NCBI RefSeq assembly: GCF_050563535.1
Contig: NZ_JBNXUO010000007.1
Span: 1 to 64,000 of the forward strand
DNA length: 64,000 bases
Direction: 5' to 3'
Source: Falsiroseomonas sp050563535
GTDB taxonomy: Bacteria > Pseudomonadota > Alphaproteobacteria > Acetobacterales > Acetobacteraceae
A program made the position numbers and the translations under genes. Shown in pieces: positions 17,698-24,262 of the stretch. The first letter of the stretch is position 1. The number at the start of each line of letters is the position of its first letter. Under the pieces are notes generated by a model. It had not been told where the DNA came from. It made no database searches and worked only from the letters and a program-made list of their open reading frames with translations.

Positions 17698-18417
17698 CTA
17701 CCCCCTGACCTCCGCGATCAGCGTCTTCATCCGCCGCACCGCGCCCGGCAGCCCCTCGAACACCGCCTGGCCGACCAGGAAATGGCCGATCGACACCTCG
17801 TCGACCTCGGGGATGCGGGCGATGTCCTGGATGGTGTCGTAGGCGAGGCCGTGGCCGGCATGGCAGGCGAGCCCGTTCGCCGCCGCGGCGCGCGCGCCGT
17901 CCCGCAGGCGGGCGAGATGGGCGGGACGGTCGGCCGGCGCCGCATCGGCGAAGGCGCCGGTGTGCAGCTCGACCGCGCGCGCGCCGAGCCGCGCCGCGGC
18001 CTCGATCTGGCGGGGATCGGCCTCGACGAAGATGGAGGTGCGGATGCCGGCGGCGTTGCAGCGCGCCACCGCCTCGGCCAGGAATGGGCCGGCGCGCGTC
18101 ACGTCGAGCCCGCCCTCGGTGGTCAGTTCCGCCCGCTTCTCCGGCACGATGCAGCAATCGGCGGGGCGCAGGCGTTCGGCGATGGCCACCATCTCCGCGG
18201 TCGCCGCCATCTCGAAGTTCAGCGGCGCGGCGATGGCGGCGCGCACGCGTTCCACATCGGCGTCGCGCACATGGCGCCGGTCCTCGCGCAGATGCATGGT
18301 GATGCCGTCGGCGCCCGCCTCCAGCACCGCCAGCGCGGCGGCGAGCGGGTCGGGGTGCGACCCGCCGCGGGCGTTCCGCAGCGTCGCGACATGGTCGATG
18401 TTGATGGACAGCCTCAT
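17698..18417 (-). CDS. pdxJ: Pyridoxine 5'-phosphate synthase
   Basis: A 239-residue TIM-barrel enzyme that condenses 3-amino-2-oxopropyl phosphate with 1-deoxy-D-xylulose 5-phosphate to form pyridoxine 5'-phosphate, the last ring-forming step of DXP-dependent vitamin B6 synthesis. The family pattern is clear throughout: LSINIDHVATLRNARGG at the N-terminus, GITMHLREDRRHV, the PEKR segment, VELHTG, and a C-terminal EVSIGHFLVGQA. Its ATG overlaps the pdxA stop by 4 bp (ATGA), so the two are translated together. PdxA makes the precursor of one PdxJ substrate. Confidence 0.97.
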   Translation of the reverse strand: MRLSINIDHVATLRNARGGSHPDPLAAALAVLEAGADGITMHLREDRRHVRDADVERVRAAIAAPLNFEMAATAEMVAIAERLRPADCCIVPEKRAELTTEGGLDVTRAGPFLAEAVARCNAAGIRTSIFVEADPRQIEAAARLGARAVELHTGAFADAAPADRPAHLARLRDGARAAAANGLACHAGHGLAYDTIQDIARIPEVDEVSIGHFLVGQAVFEGLPGAVRRMKTLIAEVRG

Positions 18418-19400
18418 CCGGTGGTCCCCTTCGCGCGCGATGCCGCGATTTCCGCCGCCATCCGCAGGGCGGCGACCAGGCTGCCCGGGTCGGCGCGGTC
18501 CTGCCCGGCGATGTCGAGAGCGGTGCCGTGGTCCGGGCTGGTGCGCACGATGGACAGCCCGAGAGTGACGTTCACGCCGCCATCCATGTCGATCGTCTTG
18601 ATCGGGATCAGCGCCTGGTCGTGGTACATGCCGAGCGCGCAGTCATATCCCGCCCGCGCGCGCGGCGTGAACAGCGTGTCCGCCGGCAGCGGGCCGCGCG
18701 CGTCGATGCCCGCGGCGCGCAGCCGCGCGACGGCGGGGGCGACGACCTCGATGTCCTCGCGCCCCATCGTGCCGTCCTCCCCCGCATGCGGGTTCAGTCC
18801 GGCGAGGACGAGGCGCGGGCGGGGAAGGCCGAAATCCTCGCGCAGCGCCGCCGCAACCAGCATCCCGTGCTCCACGATCATGGCCGTGGTCAGTCGGGCG
18901 ATGGCGTCCCGCAGCGACAGGTGGACGGTGACCGGCACGACCCGCAGCCCGGGGCAGGCCAGCATCATCACCGGCGTCTGCCCGGTGCCCGCCAGCTCGC
19001 CCAGGAACTCGGTATGGCCGGGATGCGGGAAGCCCGCGGCGGCGAGGACGGATTTCTGGATCGGGTTGGTCACCACCGCCCCGGCGCGGCCCGATTTGGC
19101 GAAGCCGACCGCCTGCTCGATGGAGGCGATGACGGCGGGCGCGTTGGCGGCATCGGGCCGTCCGGGCAGGGCGGGCGCGGCAAGGCGCAGCGGCAGCACC
19201 GGCAGCGCGCGCGGGAAGGCGGCAGCCGCATCCTCGGGTGCGGCGATCACGGCATGGGGCACGCCGCGGATCAGCGCCGGATCGCCGAGGAAGAAGAAGG
19301 GCACCGCGCCCGCGCGCGTGGCGGCCCAGGCCTTGGCCGCGATCTCCCCGCCGATGCCGGCGGGCTCGCCCATGGTGAGCGCGAGGGGAAGGGATGGCAT
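18414..19400 (-). CDS. pdxA: 4-hydroxythreonine-4-phosphate dehydrogenase
   Basis: A 328-residue NAD-dependent, metal-containing dehydrogenase that oxidises 4-phosphohydroxy-L-threonine; the product decarboxylates to the amine substrate of PdxJ. Diagnostic segments are LTMGEPAGIGGEIAAKA at the N-terminus, TNPIQKS, GHTEFL, and metal-binding histidines in VTVHLSLRDA, LNPHAGEDG and YHDQALIPIK. It overlaps pdxJ downstream (ATGA). The gap upstream is 24 bp to the end of the kynureninase-like gene on the same strand, so the three could share a transcript. A PLP-dependent enzyme next to B6 genes is suggestive, but the link is only positional. Confidence 0.97.
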   Translation of the reverse strand: MPSLPLALTMGEPAGIGGEIAAKAWAATRAGAVPFFFLGDPALIRGVPHAVIAAPEDAAAAFPRALPVLPLRLAAPALPGRPDAANAPAVIASIEQAVGFAKSGRAGAVVTNPIQKSVLAAAGFPHPGHTEFLGELAGTGQTPVMMLACPGLRVVPVTVHLSLRDAIARLTTAMIVEHGMLVAAALREDFGLPRPRLVLAGLNPHAGEDGTMGREDIEVVAPAVARLRAAGIDARGPLPADTLFTPRARAGYDCALGMYHDQALIPIKTIDMDGGVNVTLGLSIVRTSPDHGTALDIAGQDRADPGSLVAALRMAAEIAASRAKGTTG

Positions 19401-19424
19401 GCGGACTTCGTGCCCCCGGCCGGG

Positions 19425-20636
19425 TCATCCCCGCAAGCGGGGGAGGGGGCGCGCGGCGGCGTCGGCATCCACCTGGCGTTGCAGGCCACGCAGCCGCGCC
19501 AGCAGGGCGTCCACCTCCTCCGCGGTCTGGTAGATCCCGAAGCCGAAGCGCAGGCGCGTGCCGCGGCGGTCGGTGACGATGCGCGCCGCCTCCAGCCGCG
19601 CCTGCCATGCGCCGGCATCGGCCAGGTCGAAGGTCAGGAAGTTGCCGCGGCGCGGTTCGTCCAGCGGCACCACCAGTTGCGACGCGTCCAGCCCCGTCCC
19701 CTCCAGCCCCGCGGCGAAGCGGCGTTGCAGCGCATGGGCGTGGGCGTGGATCGCCGCCGCCGTCAGGCCCTGGGCGCGGACCCAGCGCAGCGCGGCCCGC
19801 AGGCGATACAGGCCCGAAGGGTCGAAGGTCGCGCCCATGAAGCGCCAGCCATCATCGGCGTAGCCGACCTCGCGCCCGGTGGCCGCCAGCGCGCCGAAGG
19901 CGGCGTACCAGCCGGTGGCGCGCGGACGCGGCAGCCAGCCGGGCGGGCAGTGCAGGAAGCAGCATCCCTCGCCCGCCATCGCGTATTTGTAGCCGCCCGC
20001 GGTGTAGAAGGCGCGCGCCGCGAGCCGCGAGAGGTCGACCGGGCGCGCCATGAAGGCGTGGTAGCCGTCGAGGACCAGCACCGCCTCGCCGGCCGCCCCG
20101 GCCAGCGCCTCCAGCCCCGTCAGGGCGAAGCCGGATGAGAACAGCACCTCGCTCACCCAGACCAGGTCGAAACCGCCGCGCGCCGCCGCGACCAGGCGCT
20201 CGAGGCAGGTGGCATGCGGCGCGGCCGGCACGCGGGTCACCTGCACCAGCCCTTCCTCCTCCAGGCGGGCAAGCTGGCGGGTGAGGCTGTGGAACTCGGC
20301 ATCCGTCGCCAGTACGCGGGGCGGGCGGCCCACGGGCAGGGATGAGAGGATGCGGAGCAGGAAGTCATGCGTGCTGGGGGCGAAGACCAGGGTGGCGGGG
20401 TCGGGCAGGCGAAGCTCGGCCGCCACCAGGGCACGGCAGTCGGCCAGCACCGGGCCCAGCACCTCCTCCCATTTCGCGTCCTGCAGTCGCGCGGCGGTGT
20501 CCCAGGCCTCGACCTGCGCGTCTCGGGTGGCGTCGGGCCAGGGGTGGTGGCTGTGCGCGGCGAAGTGCAGCCGCCCCGGCTCGGCGGCGAGGAATCGGGA
20601 GAAATGCGGGCGGAGGTCGAGCATGGCCTGTCGCAT
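19425..20636 (-). CDS. Kynureninase-like class V aminotransferase-fold enzyme
   Basis: A PLP-dependent enzyme of about 400 residues. The probable Schiff-base lysine is Lys217 in GGYKYAMAGEGCCF, similar to the YKYLN.GPG segment of kynureninases. A D-G-Y-H segment (VLDGYHAF) ahead of it fits the PLP-binding aspartate and histidine. It is divergent from tryptophan 2,3-dioxygenase with 51 bp between, so kynureninase (kynurenine to anthranilate plus alanine) is the leading guess. Overall sequence departs from canonical KynU, so another class V activity is possible. The start is uncertain: ATG at 20636 or at 20624, neither with a clear ribosome site. Confidence 0.75.
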   Translation of the reverse strand: MRQAMLDLRPHFSRFLAAEPGRLHFAAHSHHPWPDATRDAQVEAWDTAARLQDAKWEEVLGPVLADCRALVAAELRLPDPATLVFAPSTHDFLLRILSSLPVGRPPRVLATDAEFHSLTRQLARLEEEGLVQVTRVPAAPHATCLERLVAAARGGFDLVWVSEVLFSSGFALTGLEALAGAAGEAVLVLDGYHAFMARPVDLSRLAARAFYTAGGYKYAMAGEGCCFLHCPPGWLPRPRATGWYAAFGALAATGREVGYADDGWRFMGATFDPSGLYRLRAALRWVRAQGLTAAAIHAHAHALQRRFAAGLEGTGLDASQLVVPLDEPRRGNFLTFDLADAGAWQARLEAARIVTDRRGTRLRFGFGIYQTAEEVDALLARLRGLQRQVDADAAARPLPRLRG

Positions 20637-20687
20637 GTGGCGTCGGGCCGCCGCCGCACCAGATAGGAGGGGGCGGAGGATGTCCCG

Positions 20688-21527
20688 ATGGACGACAGGG
20701 CGGATGGCGCGGCACCGGGGGGGATCGAGACCGACTTCTCCCGCCGGATGAGCTATGGCGACTACCTGGGCCTCGATGCCCTTCTCGCGGCGCAGAAGCC
20801 GCTGTCGGGGCAGCATGACGAGATGCTGTTCATCGTCATCCACCAGGTCCAGGAACTGTGGATGAAGCTGATGGCGCATGAGATGGCGCTGGCCATGGAG
20901 TGCCTGCGCGCCGACGACCTGCGCCCCGCCTTCAAGGCCACCGCCCGCATCGGCCGCATCCAGAAGCAGATGGTCGAGGCGTGGGAGGTGCTGACCACCA
21001 TGACCCCGCATGACTACCTGGCCTTCCGCCCCAGCCTCGGCAGTTCCTCGGGCTTCCAGTCCTGGCAGTACCGGCTGCTGGAGATCCGCATGGGCGCGCG
21101 GGACGCCTTCCTGCTGAAGCCGCACCGCCACCGCGCCGACATCGCGGCGCTGCTGGACGAGGCCTTCCGCGCGCCTGGCATCTATGACGAGGCGCTGCGC
21201 CTGCTGGCGCGGCGCGGCCTGGCGGTGCCCGCGCATGTGCTGGAGCGGGACGTGACGCAGCCCCACGCGCCCGACCCCGGCGTGGAGGCCGCCTGGGCCG
21301 AGGTCTACCGCGACGCGGAGCGGCACTTCGACCTCTACGAGCTGGCCGAGGAGCTGGTGGACCTGGAGGACGCCTTCCGCACCTGGCGCTTCCGCCACCT
21401 GAGCACGGTGGAGCGCATCATCGGCGGCCGCCCGGGGACGGGCGGCAGCGCAGGCGTGGGCTATCTTCGCGGCGTGCTGGAGAAGCACTTCTTCCCGGAG
21501 CTCTGGACGGTCCGGGGCAGGCTGTGA
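20688..21527 (+). CDS. kynA: Tryptophan 2,3-dioxygenase
   Basis: A 279-residue heme dioxygenase that opens the tryptophan indole ring to N-formylkynurenine. Family hallmarks are SYGDYLGLDALLAAQ near the N-terminus, HDEMLFIVIHQVQELWMKL with the distal His52, FRPSLGSSSGFQSWQYR, and the C-terminal RHLSTVERIIGGRPGTGG carrying the proximal heme histidine. GCGGAGG lies 8 bases before the ATG. The divergent kynureninase-like gene suggests a two-gene tryptophan catabolic unit. No kynurenine formamidase is visible nearby. Confidence 0.97.
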   Translation: MDDRADGAAPGGIETDFSRRMSYGDYLGLDALLAAQKPLSGQHDEMLFIVIHQVQELWMKLMAHEMALAMECLRADDLRPAFKATARIGRIQKQMVEAWEVLTTMTPHDYLAFRPSLGSSSGFQSWQYRLLEIRMGARDAFLLKPHRHRADIAALLDEAFRAPGIYDEALRLLARRGLAVPAHVLERDVTQPHAPDPGVEAAWAEVYRDAERHFDLYELAEELVDLEDAFRTWRFRHLSTVERIIGGRPGTGGSAGVGYLRGVLEKHFFPELWTVRGRL

Positions 21528-21532
21528 GGGAT

Positions 21533-21560
21533 GGGGCCGGGCGGCGCGCCGCCCGGCCCC
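21533..21560. terminator. 28-bp perfect palindrome between kynA and the GH16 gene
   Basis: Bases 21533-21546 (starting GGGGCCGGGCGG) are exactly complementary to 21547-21560. The palindrome begins 6 bp after the kynA stop and ends 8 bp before the end of the convergent GH16 gene. It lacks a T-run but is placed to end transcription from both sides. Confidence 0.6.
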
Positions 21561-21568
21561 CTTCGGCG

Positions 21569-23164
21569 TCAGAAGATGCCGTCGGCCTGGTACATCCGCA
21601 CGTTGTCGAGGCTGATGGTCACCTGCCCCGGCGTGCTGCCGTCCGGCGCGCCGCCCATCCAGGTGTCGGCGTCGCTGCCGACGAAGCCCATGGCGCCGAA
21701 GCCGTGCGGCACGTCCGGGATTTCCGCCGGATCGGTCCAGTGCGCCATCACCTGGCCGTCCACCTCGATGGTCAGGCTGTCCGGCAGCCAGGTCACCTCG
21801 TAGTGGTGCCATTCCGAGGCGTCGTAGGTCGAGGAGCGGATGGAGTCGAAGTAGTGCTCCCCGTTCGGGCCCTCGTAGTGGGTCGAGAACATGTTCTCGC
21901 TGAACGGGGTCTCGAGGATGTCGATCTCCCCGTCGCGCGGCCAGTTGTCGCTCGACGGCCAGGTGAGGATGGCGGTCATCGTGCCCTGGTGGTCGGGGAC
22001 CTTCGCGTCGAACTCGATCTTCCCGTAGGTGATCGTGTGCCCGGCGGTGAAGGAGTTGAAGCCCCCCGCGGTCCAGTTGCCGTCATCCTGCTGCGTGATG
22101 GTCACCTGCATCTCGCCGTCGCGCACCGCCACGTCGTCGGCGTTCCAGGTGAAGGCGCCGTTCCAATAGACGCTGCCGTGGTAGGGGTTGCCCCAGGTGG
22201 CGGTGGAGTAGCCGTCCGAGAAGTCGTCGGCGAGGACGAGGGTGTAGCCGTCCGGCGTCGCGCCGCCGGTCGGGGGCGTGCCGCCGCCCGTGCTGCCGCC
22301 CGCATCTCCCGGGGGCTGCCCGGCATCGACCTCGCCGCCATCCGCTTCGCCGCCGTCGGCGGGGGGCGCGCCGGCGGTCAGCGTAGCGCTCCCCTCGGTC
22401 CAGAGCGTGCGGGCCGCGCCGGCGATGGCCTCGCCGTTGTAGCTGGCGCTGTCGATGTGGAGGTTGCGGTCGGTGTCGGCCGTGCCGCCCCAGCCGTCGT
22501 TCAAGAAGGCCACGCTGACCTTCGTATCGGCGCCCCAGTCGCCGCGCAGGGTGACGGTGTCGCTGCCGTCGCCGTGCTGCGTGACGGCGGTGAGGACGCC
22601 GCCGACCTGCTCGCCATTCACCTGCACGGTGAACTGCGCGTCGCCCTGCCAGGATTCGCCGCTGACCTTCAGCACCAGCTCGTCGGCGCCCTGCGCCGGC
22701 GGGGCCGTGCCGCCATCGGCCGGGGGCGTGCCGGCGGTCAGCGTGACGCTCTCCTCGGTCCAGAGCGTGCGGGCCGCGCCGGCGATGGCCTCGCCATTGT
22801 AGCTGGCGGCGTCGATGTGGAGGTTGCGGTCGGTGTCGGCCGTGCCGCCCCAGCCGTCGTTCAAGAAGGCCACGCTGACCTTCGCATCGGCGCCCCAGTC
22901 GCCGCGCAGGGTGACGGTGTCGCTGCCGTCGCCGTGCTGCGTGACGGCGGTGAGGACGCCGCCGACCTGCTCGCCATTCACATGCACGGTGAACTGCGCG
23001 TCGCCCTGCCAGGATTCGCCGCTGACCTTCAGCACCAGCTCGTCGGCGCCCTGGCCGATTTCCGTGGCGTGGCCGGCAGCGGCCGAATTGTTGCTGTCCT
23101 GCACCGACGAAGCGCGCAGGGTCTCGGGCAGGGCGGTGAGCCCCGTGCTGGCGGCCTGGGTCAT
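21569..23164 (-). CDS. GH16 glycoside hydrolase with two N-terminal CBM60-like modules
   Basis: A 531-residue protein. Residues about 37-145 and 157-265 are two almost identical modules (ADELVLKVSGESWQGDAQFT, VTLRGDWGAD, VAFLNDGWGG) resembling Ca-dependent xylan-binding CBM60. A Pro/Gly/Thr-rich linker leads to a GH16 beta-jelly-roll domain (about 300-531). The catalytic ExDxxE motif is Glu413-x-Asp415-x-x-Glu418 (DGEIDILETPF), so retaining hydrolysis of a beta-glucan or related polymer is expected. There is no Sec signal at the N-terminus (MTQAASTGLTALPETLR). Export, if any, may be by a type I system, and exopolysaccharide processing is a plausible role. Confidence 0.9.
   Translation of the reverse strand: MTQAASTGLTALPETLRASSVQDSNNSAAAGHATEIGQGADELVLKVSGESWQGDAQFTVHVNGEQVGGVLTAVTQHGDGSDTVTLRGDWGADAKVSVAFLNDGWGGTADTDRNLHIDAASYNGEAIAGAARTLWTEESVTLTAGTPPADGGTAPPAQGADELVLKVSGESWQGDAQFTVQVNGEQVGGVLTAVTQHGDGSDTVTLRGDWGADTKVSVAFLNDGWGGTADTDRNLHIDSASYNGEAIAGAARTLWTEGSATLTAGAPPADGGEADGGEVDAGQPPGDAGGSTGGGTPPTGGATPDGYTLVLADDFSDGYSTATWGNPYHGSVYWNGAFTWNADDVAVRDGEMQVTITQQDDGNWTAGGFNSFTAGHTITYGKIEFDAKVPDHQGTMTAILTWPSSDNWPRDGEIDILETPFSENMFSTHYEGPNGEHYFDSIRSSTYDASEWHHYEVTWLPDSLTIEVDGQVMAHWTDPAEIPDVPHGFGAMGFVGSDADTWMGGAPDGSTPGQVTISLDNVRMYQADGIF
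22371..22696. repeat. Tandem duplication, copy 1 (inner CBM module of the GH16 gene)
   Basis: About 326 bp matching 22731-23056 with only a handful of differences; the period is 360 bp. Synonymous sites are also nearly identical, pointing to a recent duplication or gene conversion within the GH16 gene. Confidence 0.9.
22731..23056. repeat. Tandem duplication, copy 2 (N-terminal CBM module of the GH16 gene)
   Basis: Partner of 22371-22696. Visible differences include GTAGCGCT versus GTGACGCT near the start, and CTTCGTATCG versus CTTCGCATCG in the middle. The short spacer encodes a Gly/Ala/Pro-rich linker. Confidence 0.9.
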
Positions 23165-23278
23165 TCCTGATCCTCGATGTCGCGTCCGAGCGGGGGTCGG
23201 ATCGCAGCGGTTGCCGGTGTGCCCCTTGGGGCGATCCCCTCCATATCCGCGTTCAAAGCGTATACAGTATTCCTACCT

Positions 23279-23351
23279 AGGGTTTCATTGACCGCCCCGT
23301 CAACCCTAAATTTCACGGTTCCGTGATCGCACAACCTTTGCGGGTTGTGCG
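23279..23351. promoter_or_regulatory. Cluster of inverted repeats between the GH16 and TauE/SafE genes
   Basis: This AT-richer 267-bp divergent gap (23165-23431) holds three successive dyads. TTGAC (23288-23292) and GTCAA (23299-23303) sit inside an outer AGGG/CCCT pair. TCACGG (23313-23318) pairs with CCGTGA (23321-23326). CGCACAACC (23328-23336) pairs with GGTTGTGCG (23343-23351). The last could be a hairpin; the first two look like operator half-sites. The regulator is unknown. Confidence 0.45.
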
Positions 23352-23431
23352 GCCCGTGGGCGGCGCCGAGGCGTGCCGGCGGTTGATGCACCGCAAGGAC
23401 GACGCTGGCCTTCCCCTGTAGGAAGGCTCCG

Positions 23432-24181
23432 ATGCTCGCGAACTGCCTTCACGACCTGACCGCGATCGGGCCCGGCGGCCTGCCGGCGGTGGCGCTTGCC
23501 CTGTTCCTGGCGGGGCTGGCGGGTGGGCTGACCCATTGCGCCGGGATGTGCGCGCCCTTCGTCATCGCCCAGTCCGGCGCGCTGGCGGACCACGCGGCGG
23601 GGGGCGGGATGCTGGCGCGGCTCTCGGGCGCGGCGCTGCTGCCGTACCATGCCGGGCGGATGATCGGCTATTCGCTGCTCGGCGCGCTCGCGGGCGGCAC
23701 GGCGGGGCTGGTGACGGGACTGTCGGGCATGCGCTTCCTGTTGGCGGCGCTGCTGGCCGCGGCGGCGCTGCTGATGCTGGTGCAGGCCTCCACCCGGCTG
23801 CCGGCGTCCTGGCGGGCATGGCTGCCGCGGATGCCGGTCCGGCTTCCGGCACCAGGCGCGGCGCTTGGGCGGCGGATGGCGCCGCTGCTGGCCTCGCCGA
23901 CCGGGGGGCGGGGCGTGATGCTCGGCCTGATGCTGTCGGCCCTGCCCTGCGGGTTGCTCTATGCCGCGCTGGCCGGGGCGGCGGCGACCGGCAGCGCGCT
24001 GGCTGGCGCCATCGCCATGGCCGCCTTCGTGGTCGGCACCGTCCCGGCGCTGGTCGGGGTCGCGCTGCTCGGCCGGCTGTTCCTGCGCCGCGCGGGGCAG
24101 GGGTTGCAGCTTGCCGCCGCGGCGCTCTTCGCGCTGAACGGCGTGGTGCTGGCGGGCATGGCGTGGAACCTGGCGCTGTGA
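23432..24181 (+). CDS. Sulfite exporter TauE/SafE (UreH-like) family membrane protein
   Basis: A 249-residue polytopic membrane protein with about six hydrophobic helices. The first helix region carries GGLTHCAGMCAPF, matching the HCxGMCGPF motif of the TauE/SafE/UreH-like group, whose members are often found near cbb3 oxidase and copper-handling genes. A second cysteine motif, SALPCGLLYAAL, starts the second half, mirroring the internal duplication of DsbD-like transporters. The cbb3 cluster begins about 3.7 kb downstream, so a role in metal or thiol homeostasis for oxidase assembly is possible but not shown. Confidence 0.82.
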   Translation: MLANCLHDLTAIGPGGLPAVALALFLAGLAGGLTHCAGMCAPFVIAQSGALADHAAGGGMLARLSGAALLPYHAGRMIGYSLLGALAGGTAGLVTGLSGMRFLLAALLAAAALLMLVQASTRLPASWRAWLPRMPVRLPAPGAALGRRMAPLLASPTGGRGVMLGLMLSALPCGLLYAALAGAAATGSALAGAIAMAAFVVGTVPALVGVALLGRLFLRRAGQGLQLAAAALFALNGVVLAGMAWNLAL

Positions 24182-24262
24182 CGGCCTGTCCGGCCCTGTC
24201 GTAACCAGCGGGAAACCGGCGCTGCCCTAACCCTGGCCGGTCACCAGGACGGGACGCGGCCG

